The notes under the pieces were generated by a model. That model ran no database searches. It had not been told where the DNA came from and saw only the letters and a list, made by a program, of their open reading frames with translations. This document shows positions 47,644 to 58,060 of a stretch of DNA of 64,000 nucleotides, in pieces. The position numbers were made by a program, and so were the translations under genes. Numbering within the stretch: the stretch's first letter is position 1; each line of letters starts with the position of its first letter. This stretch comes from Microbulbifer hydrolyticus (lineage in GTDB: Bacteria; Pseudomonadota; Gammaproteobacteria; Pseudomonadales; Cellvibrionaceae), in assembly GCF_009931115.1 (NCBI RefSeq), contig NZ_CP047491.1, positions 1,308,501-1,372,500 of the forward strand, written 5' to 3'.

Positions 47644-49212
47644 ATGGATACAGCGTATGTGGGTTCGCCAGTTGCACGGGCCAGTCAACCAACTCGTACG
47701 GAACCACTAGCTGCGGGCGACTTTATGCTGGTTCCCCACGGCTATGGCACCGACGCCAGTACACAGGTCTGGGTAGGCTCGCATAACGTTCAGGTACTGG
47801 ATCGCTTATGGTTGCGCTGTGAGCCGGTTCCGGCTGCTGATGGCGCCATGGCGCCCGCCTATGAGTCCAGCTGCCGGGATATTCCCCTGCGCCTGGATCG
47901 CCAGGCTGAAGGGCTTAACTTTGCCTTTTTATCCATACCCACGGTACCCGGTTGCCGCTACCGTTTGACGCTCTGGCAGTGGGACCGGGGCGAAGCTGTT
48001 GTGCGGGCGCGGGCGGAGTGCCGTGGCAAGCCCGACGGATTACGGAATCGCTTCAACCTCTGGTACGGAACCTGTTTTTATCGCCACGGGGATAATGGCG
48101 CACTCGCGGAAGCATTTTCTGGCCTGCCTGAGGACTACCGCCCGGATGTTTCCTTTCTCGGTGGCGACCAGGTTTATCTGGATACAGCGTTTTCCAATCG
48201 GGGATTTGTCTTTACCCCGGGTTTCAGCACCGCCAACTTTTCCCCGCTGGCCCTCCGTCCGGCGGCCAGTATCCGTCAGCGCCTGAACAGAATTTTTACC
48301 CGCGAGTATCAAGCGAACTGGGGCGGTGGCCTGCGCGAATTATTGAGCTACGGAAACCACTATTTTCTCGCCGGCGACCATGAGTTCTGGAATGATTACC
48401 CCAATCCTCCCGGCTTTCTGCCAGCGCTCTGGTCCGGAAAAGTCCGCCGTATCTGGGCGGAGTGTGCCCGGACACTGTTCAATGCCTATCAGCTACCGCA
48501 CGGAAATGCCGCTTGCGCGTTCGAAGTTGGGGAAGACCTGAGCTTCTTTGTGCTCGATACGAGGCTACAGCGTGGCCGGGGAACAGATGGCCAGTTTACC
48601 GACCCCGCTACCTTGCGGCGGCTGGAGGACTGGCTGACGGGGTTGACGGGCCCGGGAGTGCTGGTGCTGCCGGCCCCGATATTGACGCCCTGGCAATTCC
48701 GGGGTGCGGGAATCGGCCGCGCGCTGATGGTAAAACTGGGGTTCGGCGATCATTCGCTGGCGGACACCGGGCAGTACGAGGCCCTGGTGCGTGCGCTGAA
48801 TGCCTGTCCCCAGGATGTGCTGATTATGGCCGGTGATGTGCACTTCAGCCGTCTTGCCCGCTTCGAACTGAATGGCAAGCAGGTCGTGGAGGTTGTCTCT
48901 TCACCGCTGTCCTGCCTGCCCAGTGCCGCGGCGGTAGCGGATCAGCGGCCGAATGTTTTCCCGGACAGGCCGGCAGACGGTATCCGTGCGGAGGTGGAAT
49001 ACCTCAAGGCTGGCACGACGCGTGCACACAAACGGGCAGAGATCAGCAATAACAACTTTGTCACCCTGAGCTTTACCCGGGCCGATGCCGGCGTTCGTGT
49101 GGAGGTCGTGTGCTGGAACATTAGTGCGCGAAATGAGCGGGGCGAGCCGGTCGTCGACTGGGATAGCCGAGAATTGCTTTTGCGGGCACACAATAACGAA
49201 AAATCATCATGA
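47644..49212 (+). CDS. PhoD-like metallophosphatase
   Basis: Calcineurin-like phosphoesterase of the PhoD group; 522 residues. Metal-binding motifs are in order: SFLGGDQVYLD (about 174-184), FLAGDHEFWNDYP (about 241-253) and LIMAGDVHFSRLARF (about 395-409). An N-terminal beta domain precedes them. No signal peptide or Tat motif is visible, so it seems cytoplasmic, unlike classic secreted PhoD; an invertebrate-type or phosphodiesterase role is possible. The stop overlaps the ATG of the SLC13 transporter (ATGA), which implies coupled synthesis of both proteins. The substrate is unknown. Confidence 0.85.
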   Translation: MDTAYVGSPVARASQPTRTEPLAAGDFMLVPHGYGTDASTQVWVGSHNVQVLDRLWLRCEPVPAADGAMAPAYESSCRDIPLRLDRQAEGLNFAFLSIPTVPGCRYRLTLWQWDRGEAVVRARAECRGKPDGLRNRFNLWYGTCFYRHGDNGALAEAFSGLPEDYRPDVSFLGGDQVYLDTAFSNRGFVFTPGFSTANFSPLALRPAASIRQRLNRIFTREYQANWGGGLRELLSYGNHYFLAGDHEFWNDYPNPPGFLPALWSGKVRRIWAECARTLFNAYQLPHGNAACAFEVGEDLSFFVLDTRLQRGRGTDGQFTDPATLRRLEDWLTGLTGPGVLVLPAPILTPWQFRGAGIGRALMVKLGFGDHSLADTGQYEALVRALNACPQDVLIMAGDVHFSRLARFELNGKQVVEVVSSPLSCLPSAAAVADQRPNVFPDRPADGIRAEVEYLKAGTTRAHKRAEISNNNFVTLSFTRADAGVRVEVVCWNISARNERGEPVVDWDSRELLLRAHNNEKSS

Positions 49213-50579
49213 CCAGACAAGTATTTATACTGCTCGGCCCGATTTTGGCGGCCGTATTTTATTTTCTGCTGAAAGCGGTGGGGATGTCCTATTTGCCGGC
49301 GGTAACCGCGGCGATAACCCTGCTCACTGTGATCTGGTGGATCACCGAAGCGCTACCCATTCCCGCGACATCCATCGTACCGTTTGTGTTGCTGCCATTG
49401 TTTGGGGTGGCGGACCACAAGCTGGTGGCGTCCTCTCTCGGAAGTCATGTCATCCTGCTGTTGATGGGCGCTTTCATGTTGTCGAAAGCCCTTGAAAAAA
49501 GCGGCGCGCATGAGCGCCTGGCGCTCTATATGCTCAAGCTGGTGGGTATCTCCAGCGGCCGGCGGTTGGTGCTTGGGTTCATGCTGGCGGCCGGCCTGTT
49601 GAGCATGTGGATATCCAATACCGCTACCACGCTGATGATGCTGCCTATTGCCCTGGCAATTCTCGCGCGGGCGGATAACCACCGCCTGACCATTGCATTG
49701 ATTCTGGGAATTGCCTACGCCGCCAGCCTTGGTGGAGTGGGGAGCCCGCTGGGTACGCCGCCGAATGTCATTTTCATGGGGATCTATGAAGAGGTTACCG
49801 GACGAGAATTCAGCTTTCTGAGCTGGATGAAGATCGGGTTGCCGGTGGTACTGGTCACGCTGCCCATTATGGCACTGTGGCTGACGCGGGGTATTAAGCT
49901 GGAGAAAGCGCTCGAACCGCCCGTGGTAGGCGCTTGGCGGGCGGAGGAGGTGCGCACGCTGCTGGTATTCGGGGTGGCCATCCTGTTCTGGGTAACCCGC
50001 AATGAACCGTTCGGCGGCTGGAGTGACCTGCTGGGTGTCTCCGATGCTGGCGACAGCACCGTCGCACTGGGTGCCGTGGTGCTGATGTTTCTGGTTCCCA
50101 ATGGCAAGGGTGGTCGTCTGCTGGACTGGGCAACCGCCGAGAGTATTCCCTGGGGGATGCTGTTGCTGTTTGCCGGCGGTATCGCCATTGCCAAGGGATT
50201 CACCGCGTCGGGGCTCAGCGAAATGATGGGGCAGGGGCTCAATTTCCTTACTGCGATGCCGCTGTGGCTGATGCTCATACTGCTGTGTCTGTCGGTCACA
50301 TTCCTCACGGAAATCACCAGCAATACCGCCACCGCCACGCTGTTGATGCCGATTCTCGCGGTCGTCGCGACCAGTGCCGGCTTTGACCCCATGGTGTTGA
50401 TGATCCCGGCGGCGATGTGTGCCAGTTGTGCCTTTATGCTGCCCGTTGCCACGGCGCCGAATGCCATTGCGTATGGTACCGGGAAGGTACGGATTCAGGA
50501 GATGGTCCGTGAGGGGGCGGTGTTGAGTGTGCTGGCATCTCTGATCATTGCAGGTGTCTGCTGGGTGATGCTGGTTTAG
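49209..50579 (+). CDS. SLC13/DASS-family anion:sodium symporter
   Basis: Inner-membrane transporter for dicarboxylates, sulfate or phosphate with sodium; 456 residues, about 11-12 helices. The paired SNT motifs are present: SNTATTLMMLPIALAIL near 136 and EITSNTATATLLMPILAV near 365, which bind sodium and substrate. The DASS segment SLGGVGSPLGTPPNVIFMGIYEE supports the assignment. Its ATG overlaps the phosphatase stop. Coupling with a phosphatase favours an inorganic or phosphorylated anion, but dicarboxylate import is equally consistent with the motifs. Confidence 0.92.
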   Translation: MTRQVFILLGPILAAVFYFLLKAVGMSYLPAVTAAITLLTVIWWITEALPIPATSIVPFVLLPLFGVADHKLVASSLGSHVILLLMGAFMLSKALEKSGAHERLALYMLKLVGISSGRRLVLGFMLAAGLLSMWISNTATTLMMLPIALAILARADNHRLTIALILGIAYAASLGGVGSPLGTPPNVIFMGIYEEVTGREFSFLSWMKIGLPVVLVTLPIMALWLTRGIKLEKALEPPVVGAWRAEEVRTLLVFGVAILFWVTRNEPFGGWSDLLGVSDAGDSTVALGAVVLMFLVPNGKGGRLLDWATAESIPWGMLLLFAGGIAIAKGFTASGLSEMMGQGLNFLTAMPLWLMLILLCLSVTFLTEITSNTATATLLMPILAVVATSAGFDPMVLMIPAAMCASCAFMLPVATAPNAIAYGTGKVRIQEMVREGAVLSVLASLIIAGVCWVMLV

Positions 50580-50760
50580 CGCGACAGTACGCAAGTTTTT
50601 TATACTGTGCAGCGGATTTTTTGCGCGTTTTTTTTCTGTATATCTTGGCGCCGACCGGTCATTGTTCGGCACAATTTAAGTGGACGCTAAATGGTTGATC
50701 TGGCCCGATGAATTGGGTTTCCTAGGCGGTTTCGGATCAACCTGGAAGGCACACTTAATA

Positions 50761-52941
50761 ATGAGAAAACTATCCATACTGGCTGTGGCTGGCGTACTGG
50801 CCGCTTGCTCGGGCGAATCTCCGGAGGCACCCCAAACGATGAGTACCGCCGAGGCAGAAACTCATAGCGCGGTTACCGAGTCGTCTGCGCTGATTTACCC
50901 TCAGACCCGAAAAGACGACGTTGTCGACAGCTACTTCGGCACTCAGGTGGCTGACCCTTACCGCTGGCTGGAAGACGACCGCAGCGAAGAAACCGAGGCC
51001 TGGGTCAAGGCGCAGAACCAGGTTACCTTCAGCTACCTGGAGCAGATTCCTTACCGCGACAGTCTGAAAGAGCGCCTGGAAACCCTGTGGAACTACGAAA
51101 AAGTGGGTTCTCCGTTCAAAGAGGGTGGCTACACCTATTTCTACCGCAATGACGGCCTGCAGAATCAGTATGTGGTGTGGCGCAAGAAAGGGGATGGTGA
51201 AGCGGAAGTTTTCCTCGACCCCAACACCTTCAGTGTGGACGGTACCACTTCCCTGTCGACCCTGAAATTCTCCAAAGACGGTTCCATTGCCGCGTACTCT
51301 GTTTCTGAGGGTGGCAGTGACTGGCGCAAAATTTACATTATCGATGCCGAAACCAAAGAAGTGCTGGAGGAGCCGCTGGTTGATGTGAAGTTCTCGGGCA
51401 TCTCCTGGAAAGGCAATGAAGGTTTCTACTACTCCAGCTACGACAAGCCCGAGGGCAGTGAGCTTTCGGCCAAGACCGACCAGCACAAGTTGTACTACCA
51501 CAAACTGGGACAGGCGCAGGCCGAAGACGCGCTGGTATTTGGTGGTAACGATGAGCAGAAGCGCCGCTACGTCTCCGGTTATGTGACCGAAGATGACCGC
51601 TATCTGGTTATTTCCGGATCCGTCTCCACTTCCGGCAATGACCTGTTTATCCGCGATCTGAGTGTGGCCGATGCGCCGCTGGTGCCTGTATTGACCGACT
51701 TCGATTCCGATACCTACGTGATTGAGAACCAGGGCAGCAAACTGTTCCTGGTCACCAACCGGGATGCGCCGAATAAAAAGATCGTTACCGTCGATGCCGC
51801 CAAGCCTGCACCGGAAAACTGGCAGGACTTTATTCCGGAAACCGACAACGTACTAACCGCGTCCACCGGTGGTGGCTACTTCTTCGCGGAATACATGGTG
51901 GACGCGCTGTCGCGTGTGTACCAGTACGACTACAACGGTAAGCGCGTGCGCGAAATTGCACTGCCGGGCCCGGGTAGCGTTTCTTCACCCAGTGGTAAGC
52001 GCGAGGATAAAACCCTCTATTACTCCTTCACCAACTACAAAACCCCGTCCACCATTTTTGCCTTTGATGTGGAAAAGGGGGTATCCGATATCTACCGTGA
52101 ATCCGGTGCCAAGTTTGACCCTGCCGGCTACGAGTCCAAGCAGGTATTCTTCACCTCCAAAGATGGCACCAAGGTGCCGATGATGATTACCTACAAGAAA
52201 GGCCTGGAACTGAATGGCAAGAACCCCACCATTCTCTATGGTTACGGCGGCTTCAACGTCAGCCTGACACCGTCGTTCAGTATTGCCAATGCGGTGTGGC
52301 TGGAACTGGGCGGGGTATACGCAGTTCCAAATCTGCGCGGTGGCGGTGAGTACGGCAAGCGCTGGCACAATGCGGGCACCAAACTGCAGAAGCAGAACGT
52401 GTTCGATGACTTTATCGCGGCCGGTGAATATCTGATCGAGCAGGGATACACCTCCAGCGATTACCTGGCGATTCGCGGCGGTTCCAATGGCGGCCTGCTG
52501 GTGGGTGCGGTAATGACCCAGCGCCCGGACCTGGTTAAAGTGGCCTTGCCCGCTGTCGGCGTGATGGACATGCTGCGTTACCATACCTTTACCGCCGGTG
52601 CCGGCTGGGCATACGACTACGGTACTGCCGAGCAGAGCGAGGAAATGTTTGAGTACCTGAAAGGTTATTCGCCGGTACATAATGTGAAAACTGGTGTGAA
52701 CTACCCAGCGACACTGGTCACAACTGCGGATCACGACGACCGCGTGGTGCCGGCACACTCGTTCAAATTTGCCGCCGAGCTGCAGGACAAGCAGCAGGGT
52801 GTGGCGCCGACGCTGATTCGTATCGAGACCAATGCCGGCCACGGTGCGGGCACGCCGGTGTCCAAAACCATCGAACAGTACGCGGATATCTTTGGGTTTA
52901 CCCTGTTTAATATGGGGGTCACTGAGCTGCCCGGCAGCTGA
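50761..52941 (+). CDS. Prolyl oligopeptidase (S9A), lipoprotein
   Basis: Serine peptidase that cleaves short peptides after proline; 726 residues from ATG 50761. The signal [14 protein letters not shown] ends in a clear lipobox with C16, so the enzyme is envelope-bound. A seven-bladed propeller domain (about 100-440) is followed by the catalytic domain with [20 protein letters not shown] (nucleophile S575), [15 protein letters not shown] and the final histidine in [11 protein letters not shown]. An earlier in-frame TTG/GTG extension lacks signal features. With the upstream M2 dipeptidase this suggests envelope peptide scavenging, by inference. Confidence 0.95.
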   Translation: MRKLSILAVAGVLAACSGESPEAPQTMSTAEAETHSAVTESSALIYPQTRKDDVVDSYFGTQVADPYRWLEDDRSEETEAWVKAQNQVTFSYLEQIPYRDSLKERLETLWNYEKVGSPFKEGGYTYFYRNDGLQNQYVVWRKKGDGEAEVFLDPNTFSVDGTTSLSTLKFSKDGSIAAYSVSEGGSDWRKIYIIDAETKEVLEEPLVDVKFSGISWKGNEGFYYSSYDKPEGSELSAKTDQHKLYYHKLGQAQAEDALVFGGNDEQKRRYVSGYVTEDDRYLVISGSVSTSGNDLFIRDLSVADAPLVPVLTDFDSDTYVIENQGSKLFLVTNRDAPNKKIVTVDAAKPAPENWQDFIPETDNVLTASTGGGYFFAEYMVDALSRVYQYDYNGKRVREIALPGPGSVSSPSGKREDKTLYYSFTNYKTPSTIFAFDVEKGVSDIYRESGAKFDPAGYESKQVFFTSKDGTKVPMMITYKKGLELNGKNPTILYGYGGFNVSLTPSFSIANAVWLELGGVYAVPNLRGGGEYGKRWHNAGTKLQKQNVFDDFIAAGEYLIEQGYTSSDYLAIRGGSNGGLLVGAVMTQRPDLVKVALPAVGVMDMLRYHTFTAGAGWAYDYGTAEQSEEMFEYLKGYSPVHNVKTGVNYPATLVTTADHDDRVVPAHSFKFAAELQDKQQGVAPTLIRIETNAGHGAGTPVSKTIEQYADIFGFTLFNMGVTELPGS

Positions 52942-52967
52942 ATCCTCAGACAGTGAATGATTCACGC

Positions 52968-52998
52968 AAAACCCGGCAACCGCCGGGTTTTGTCATTT
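52968..52998 (+). terminator. Terminator of the prolyl oligopeptidase gene
   Basis: Stem CAAAACCCGGC (52968-52978)/GCCGGGTTTTG (52983-52993) around AACC, then TCATTTTT, starting 27 bases after the stop. Confidence 0.88.
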
Positions 52999-53082
52999 TT
53001 ACGGCACCACTCTTTGGCAGAATGGAGCGCGGGGTACCTCTCAACCCCTGATTCGACTTATGATGCGGAGTCAACCCAGATC

Positions 53083-54021
53083 ATGCCCAGAATGACGACT
53101 GCGCTTGGCGCAGAAAGCAGGCCCATGCCATTACAGATTCAACTCAGCGCACGTCCTTCGGTATTGCCGCTCTATTTTCGCGCCCTCACCGCGCGTAAGC
53201 CGGGACAGTTGACCGGCGGCAGTGAGGCGGTGCTCGCCACCGTCAGCCTGCAAAAGCAGAGACTGGATACCGGACACCTCCGGGACTACCGGGCTGTTTG
53301 CGGTTTTGAGTCCGGGGCCTCTGTGCCGGCGACCTATCCATTTGTTCTCGCCATGCCCTTGCAGTTGAACCTGCTGGTGTCGGAGGCGTTTCCATTTCCG
53401 GTATTGGGGGTGGTACATGTGCGCAATCGCATCCGTCAGTTCCGGCGACTGGCCGAGCACGAGCTGCTGGATATACAGTGCGAGCTGATGGCGCCGGTGG
53501 CGGTAAAGCGGGGCTATGAGTTTGACCTGGTGACCCGGGTACATGTGGCCGGCGAACTGGTATGGGAGTGCATGAGTACGCTGTTGAGCCGATCGAAACA
53601 GCAGCGCAAACCAGACGAAGTGGCCAACCGTCGTCGGCGAAACCTTGAGGCTGTTGAAGTGGCGGAGGGCCATTCGCTGAAGTGGCATCTGCCCGCGGAT
53701 ACAGGGCGACGCTATGCACGGGTTTCCGGCGACCGCAACCCGATCCATCTTTTCGCCTCCACGGCGAAGCTGTTTGGTTTCCCTCGCGCAATCGCGCACG
53801 GTATGTGGCTGAAGGCGCATTGCCTGGCGTCACTGGAGGCCGCAGTGGCCGATACCTCGCTGTGGGATAGCGTCGATTTCAGCGTCGAGTTCAAAAAGCC
53901 GGTGTTGCTGCCATCTTCGGTCACATTGCAGTATATGCGGGTGGAGTCGGGCCTGCGGTTTAGCCTGGTGGACGCGCATGGAAAGCGGGCGCATTTGTGC
54001 GGTCGAATCGAGCAGATCTGA
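53083..54021 (+). CDS. MaoC-like hotdog dehydratase-domain protein
   Basis: A roughly 312-residue protein with two hotdog halves. The C-terminal half has the hydratase motif YARVSGDRNPIHLFASTAKLFGFPRAIAHGMWLKA (catalytic Asp and His in GDRNPIH). The N-terminal half (VRNRIRQFRRLAEHELLDIQ) resembles the non-catalytic domain. Such proteins act on enoyl or hydroxyacyl-CoA/ACP; no fatty-acid operon adjoins, so the substrate is unclear. The start is uncertain: ATG 53083, 53092 and 53125 are all possible, none with a strong ribosome site. Earlier codons fall in the preceding terminator and are rejected. Confidence 0.78.
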   Translation: MPRMTTALGAESRPMPLQIQLSARPSVLPLYFRALTARKPGQLTGGSEAVLATVSLQKQRLDTGHLRDYRAVCGFESGASVPATYPFVLAMPLQLNLLVSEAFPFPVLGVVHVRNRIRQFRRLAEHELLDIQCELMAPVAVKRGYEFDLVTRVHVAGELVWECMSTLLSRSKQQRKPDEVANRRRRNLEAVEVAEGHSLKWHLPADTGRRYARVSGDRNPIHLFASTAKLFGFPRAIAHGMWLKAHCLASLEAAVADTSLWDSVDFSVEFKKPVLLPSSVTLQYMRVESGLRFSLVDAHGKRAHLCGRIEQI

Positions 54022-54103
54022 TTTTCCCGCTGGATGTGGTTCGGTCGTTCTGGTCCGGTCCGATGGCGGCCCGGAATATTGGCCTAGGTATTAAGGAGAG
54101 GGT

Positions 54104-54616
54104 GTGGATTCGCAGATTCTGCAGCTGGCGGAAAGCCTTGGTGAGAAACTTCAGCGTCTAGGGTGGAAGGTGACCGCCGCGGAGTCCTGCACTGGCGGCG
54201 CCATTGCGGCAGCGATTACCTCTGCCGCGGGCGCTTCCGCCTGGTTCGAAGGTTCCGTGGTGTCTTACGCGGATCGTATCAAGCGCGATTTCCTCGGCGT
54301 TGACCGGAAAGACCTTGAGGAGTTTGGTGCGGTCAGCGAGGCTGTAGTGCGGCAGATGGCAGTCGGCGTGCTCAACCGGCTGGACGCGAACCTCGCGGTG
54401 GCAGTGAGTGGCATCGCGGGGCCAGATGGCGGTAGCGAAGAAAAACCTGTCGGCACGGTATGGATTGGTTGGGCCCACGGTGAGGGGCAGGAACCTGTCC
54501 AGGCCGATGCGCGCCTGTTGCACTTTGAAGGAAACCGTGCCCAGATCCAGTCCCAGACGGTGATCGAAGCCCTCAGGGGAATGCTCGAAATTGCCGAGTT
54601 ACACTGCAAGCGCTGA
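54104..54616 (+). CDS. pncC: Nicotinamide-nucleotide amidohydrolase (CinA C-terminal type)
   Basis: Deamidates nicotinamide mononucleotide to nicotinate mononucleotide for NAD recycling; cytoplasmic, 170 residues, the stand-alone CinA C-domain. Motifs: TAAESCTGGAIAAAITSAAGAS (active-site serine and threonine region) near 26-47, SVVSYADRIKRDFLGV and AVSGIAGPDGG. GTG 54104 is preceded by AAGGAG five bases upstream. It lies directly before recA, a synteny conserved in many gammaproteobacteria, but recA has its own promoter. Confidence 0.94.
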   Translation: MDSQILQLAESLGEKLQRLGWKVTAAESCTGGAIAAAITSAAGASAWFEGSVVSYADRIKRDFLGVDRKDLEEFGAVSEAVVRQMAVGVLNRLDANLAVAVSGIAGPDGGSEEKPVGTVWIGWAHGEGQEPVQADARLLHFEGNRAQIQSQTVIEALRGMLEIAELHCKR

Positions 54617-54694
54617 TCGCAATCGCTGAATGGCGTGCTTCCCGGATCGGGTCGCAGAGGCCCCCCGCGGGTGGCGACCATCAATTCCGGATTA

Positions 54695-54727
54695 CTGGTT
54701 GCTTATACAGTAATTTTTCTCTAAGCT
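54695..54727 (+). promoter_or_regulatory. recA promoter with SOS (LexA) box
   Basis: CTGG-TTGCTTAT-ACAG (54695-54710) matches the LexA box CTG-N10-CAG with one deviation from CTGT. It covers the -35 TTGCTT (54699-54704); 17 bases on is the -10-like TAAGCT (54722-54727). This predicts LexA repression and induction by DNA damage. Confidence 0.85.
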
Positions 54728-54765
54728 CCCTCCCATAAGCAAACTTCAAGTACATGGGAAGGGTC

Positions 54766-55809
54766 ATGGATTCCAACAAAGACAAGGCTTTACAGGCGGC
54801 GCTGTCACAGATCGAGCGTCAGTTCGGCAAGGGCACCGTCATGCGCATGGGGGATAAAGAGCGTGTGCGTATCCCCGCGATCTCCACCGGCTCCCTGGGC
54901 CTGGATGTGGCGCTGGGTATTGGCGGTCTGCCCCGCGGGCGTATTGTTGAGATCTACGGTCCGGAATCCTCCGGTAAAACCACCCTGACCCTTCAGGTTA
55001 TCGCGGAGGCCCAGCGCAAGGGCGGCACCTGTGCCTTTGTGGACGCGGAGCACGCACTGGACCCGATTTACGCCGAGAAGCTCGGCGTAAATGTTGATGA
55101 ACTGATTGTGTCCCAGCCGGATACCGGTGAGCAGGCACTGGAAGTGGCCGATATGCTGGTGCGCTCCGGTGCCGTGGATGTGCTGGTTGTGGACTCCGTG
55201 GCGGCACTGACGCCGCGTGCGGAGATTGAAGGCGAGATGGGCGATTCCCACGTGGGCCTGCAGGCCCGCCTGATGTCCCAGGCGCTGCGCAAGCTGACCG
55301 GTAACATCAAGAACACCAACACCCTCTGCGTATTCATCAACCAGATCCGTATGAAGATCGGCGTGATGTTTGGTTCGCCCGAAACCACCACCGGCGGTAA
55401 CGCGCTGAAGTTCTACTCCTCCGTACGCCTGGATATCCGTCGTATCGGCGCGGTGAAAGAGGGTGACGAAGTGGTTGGTAACGAAACGCGTGTCAAGGTC
55501 GTCAAGAACAAGGTGGCGCCGCCGTTCAAACAGACCGAATTCCAGATCCTGTACGGTGAAGGCATCAATATGCTGGGTGAAATCATCGACTACGGCGTGA
55601 AGATGGGGCTGGTGGACAAAGCCGGAGCCTGGTACAGCTACAAGGGCGACAAGATCGGCCAGGGCAAGGCCAACGCGGTCAAGTTCCTGAAGGAAAATAC
55701 CGATATCCGCAACGACATTGAGTCCCAGCTGCGGGCCCAGCTTCTGGGTGATGTGACGGACGCAAAGCCGGACGCACAGCCGGAAGCGCTGGAAGCTGCG
55801 GAAGACTGA
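54766..55809 (+). CDS. recA: RecA recombinase
   Basis: ATP-dependent strand exchange protein and LexA co-protease; cytoplasmic, 347 residues. Walker [10 protein letters not shown] lies at 65-73; Walker B is LVVDSVAAL; the loop L2 region includes [28 protein letters not shown]. The C-terminus is acidic. ATG 54766 is preferred over ATG 54754 because GGAAGG lies between them and [13 protein letters not shown] aligns with E. coli RecA. recX follows two bases after the stop, so they are co-transcribed. Confidence 0.99.
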   Translation: MDSNKDKALQAALSQIERQFGKGTVMRMGDKERVRIPAISTGSLGLDVALGIGGLPRGRIVEIYGPESSGKTTLTLQVIAEAQRKGGTCAFVDAEHALDPIYAEKLGVNVDELIVSQPDTGEQALEVADMLVRSGAVDVLVVDSVAALTPRAEIEGEMGDSHVGLQARLMSQALRKLTGNIKNTNTLCVFINQIRMKIGVMFGSPETTTGGNALKFYSSVRLDIRRIGAVKEGDEVVGNETRVKVVKNKVAPPFKQTEFQILYGEGINMLGEIIDYGVKMGLVDKAGAWYSYKGDKIGQGKANAVKFLKENTDIRNDIESQLRAQLLGDVTDAKPDAQPEALEAAED

Positions 55810-55811
55810 TC

Positions 55812-56453
55812 TTGTCTTTTCCCGACGATAACTCCGGTGGCCAGCCCTCCTGGCTGCCGGATATTTCTGAACCCGATTCCCTAGATACTCCCCACTCCCC
55901 CGATACTCACAAAACCGCCGGCTCCGCCGAAGTCTCGCGGGAATCCGCTGACGCGTTCCAGGCCCTGTTCAACAGCGCACTGGAGCTACTATCTCGCCGC
56001 GAGCACTCCTGCCACGAGCTGCGCCAGAAACTGGGCAAAAAGTACCCGCTTGGTGATTTTGACGCTCTGTTGCTGAGGCTGCAGGAGCTTAATTACCAGT
56101 CTGACCAGCGCTTTGCGGAAGTATTTTGCCGTTCCCGTGTCCAGCGCGGGCAGGGGCCGCTGAGGATTCGTCAGGAGCTGCAGTTACGGGGGATTCATTC
56201 GTCGCTGGCCCAGGCGGCGATGGACCAGTTACAGGAGGATGTGGACTGGTTCGAGCTGGCGCTGGAGCAATTGCAGCGCAAGTTCCGGCGCCCAATCGAC
56301 CCCTCCCTCGAGCGACAGCAGGAGATGAAAGAGCGCGCCCGCCGGCAACGCTACCTTGCCTACCGTGGTTTTCTCAGCGATGCCATTCAGTACGCAATCG
56401 CCGAGCTGGATGCCGCTGGCGACTCCGGACACGGGGCTGAGACGGGGTTGTAG
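55812..56453 (+). CDS. recX: RecX regulatory protein
   Basis: Inhibitor and modulator of RecA filaments; 213 residues. Three-helix RecX repeats are visible: ALELLSRREHSCHELRQKL, then FDALLLRLQELNYQSDQRFAEVFCRSRVQRGQGPLRIRQEL and a third after DWFELALEQLQRKF. An unusually long acidic, serine-proline N-terminal tail (about 45 residues) precedes them. The start is TTG 55812, two bases after the recA stop; the GGAAG within the recA end and coupling explain translation. Limited expression through TTG fits its need to be lower than RecA. Confidence 0.92.
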   Translation: MSFPDDNSGGQPSWLPDISEPDSLDTPHSPDTHKTAGSAEVSRESADAFQALFNSALELLSRREHSCHELRQKLGKKYPLGDFDALLLRLQELNYQSDQRFAEVFCRSRVQRGQGPLRIRQELQLRGIHSSLAQAAMDQLQEDVDWFELALEQLQRKFRRPIDPSLERQQEMKERARRQRYLAYRGFLSDAIQYAIAELDAAGDSGHGAETGL

Positions 56454-56516
56454 GGAGCGTATATACTGGCTGGAGAGTAAACGGTCTACACAATCAATAA
56501 TGAAAAGTGAGCCGCG

Positions 56517-58004
56517 ATGATTCTCTCTATTGACCAGGGTACAACGGGTACCACGGCGTTTGTCTTTGATGCTGACGGCCAGCTGCGCGGCCGCAGTTAT
56601 TCCGAATTCCCCCAGTATTATCCGCGTCCCGGTTGGGTCGAACACGACGCCGAGGAAATCTGGCAGGTCACGCTCAGGGTCTGTGCCGCGGCCCTTCAGC
56701 GCTCAGGTGTGGATGCGCGTGAGCTGACGGCACTGGGGATCACCAATCAGCGGGAAACCACCATTCTGTGGGATCGCCACACTGGCGAGCCGGTGCATCG
56801 CGCCATCGTCTGGCAGTGCCGGCGTTCCGCCGAAATCTGCAGTGAGTTACGGGAGGCTGGTGCCGAGTCCATGGTGCGGGCCAAAACCGGGCTGTTGCTG
56901 GATGCCTACTTTTCCGCCAGCAAGCTGCGCTGGATTTTCCAGCACTCGCCCGACCTGTATCGCCGTGCGGTGGCAGGTGAGCTCTGCTTCGGCACGGTCG
57001 ACAGCTGGCTGATCTGGCGTCTCACCGGTGGCCGGTCCCATCTTACCGATCACACCAACGCCAGCAGAACCCTGCTCTACGATCTGGACCGCCGCCAGTG
57101 GGACAGTGAGTTGCTGAAACTGTTCGGCTGCCCGCCCTCGATCCTTCCGGAAATTCGTCCCTCTGCCGGGATGTTTGCCACCACCGACCCGGCCGCGTTT
57201 CTCGGTGCCGAGGTTCCCATCACCGGCGTTGCGGGAGATCAGCAGGCCGCTTTATACGGGCAGGGCTGTGTCGAACCCGGTAGCCTGAAGAACACCTACG
57301 GCACCGGATGCTTCATGCTCGCCTGCGCTGGTAACACGCGGCCGCTCGTTCCCGAGGGGCTGCTCACCACCATCGCTTGTGACCTGGCTGGCCAGCCCCA
57401 GTTTGCGATCGAGGGATCGGTGTTCAACGGTGGCGCGGCAGTGCAGTGGTTGCGGGATGACCTGGGTGTGATTCAGCAGGCTGCGGAGACCGAGCAGATT
57501 GCCCTGGGAATCCCGGATACCCGAGGGGTGTATCTGGTACCGGCCTTCAGTGGCCTCGGCGCGCCGCACTGGGATGCCGGTGCCCGCGGCGCCATATTCG
57601 GTCTCACAAGGGGGGCTGGCCGGGCAGAAATTGTGCGGGCAACGCTCGAGTCCATTGCGTACCAGAGTCATGAACTGGCGCAGCTTATGGCTCAGGCCCT
57701 GGGTGTGGATCTGAAGTGCCTCAGGGTCGATGGTGGTGCCAGCGCAAACAATTTCCTGATGCAGTTTCAGGCGGATATTTCCCGTCTGCGGGTGGAGCGG
57801 CCCCGGCAGATAGAAACCACTGCGGTCGGTGCGGCGCTATTGGCCGGTATCGGCGCGGGGGTTTGGCCGCACGATGACCTTCCGAAGACACTGGTAGATG
57901 TCGAGCGGGACTTCCTCCCCCAGATGGGCGAACTGCCGCGTCGGGAGCTTCTGAAAGGGTGGGCGTGCGCAGTGGCGGCTTGTCGCACCTACAGAGGTGG
58001 GTAA
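56517..58004 (+). CDS. glpK: Glycerol kinase
   Basis: Phosphorylates glycerol to sn-glycerol 3-phosphate; FGGY family, cytoplasmic, 495 residues. ATP motif SIDQGTTGTTAFVFDADG at residues 4-21, TNQRETTILWDRHTGEP, the glycerol-contact WLIWRLTGG region, and the domain-II pattern GVYLVPAFSGLGAPHWDAGARG all fit GlpK. GAGC near the start is a modest ribosome site. No glpF or glpD is adjacent, unlike in E. coli. A lipase-like gene lies 116 bases downstream and could supply glycerol. Confidence 0.95.
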   Translation: MILSIDQGTTGTTAFVFDADGQLRGRSYSEFPQYYPRPGWVEHDAEEIWQVTLRVCAAALQRSGVDARELTALGITNQRETTILWDRHTGEPVHRAIVWQCRRSAEICSELREAGAESMVRAKTGLLLDAYFSASKLRWIFQHSPDLYRRAVAGELCFGTVDSWLIWRLTGGRSHLTDHTNASRTLLYDLDRRQWDSELLKLFGCPPSILPEIRPSAGMFATTDPAAFLGAEVPITGVAGDQQAALYGQGCVEPGSLKNTYGTGCFMLACAGNTRPLVPEGLLTTIACDLAGQPQFAIEGSVFNGGAAVQWLRDDLGVIQQAAETEQIALGIPDTRGVYLVPAFSGLGAPHWDAGARGAIFGLTRGAGRAEIVRATLESIAYQSHELAQLMAQALGVDLKCLRVDGGASANNFLMQFQADISRLRVERPRQIETTAVGAALLAGIGAGVWPHDDLPKTLVDVERDFLPQMGELPRRELLKGWACAVAACRTYRGG

Positions 58005-58060
58005 GTACTGGCGAAAGAGTGGAATTCGTTGTACAAACTAGTGGGTAACAAGCCCGCAAT

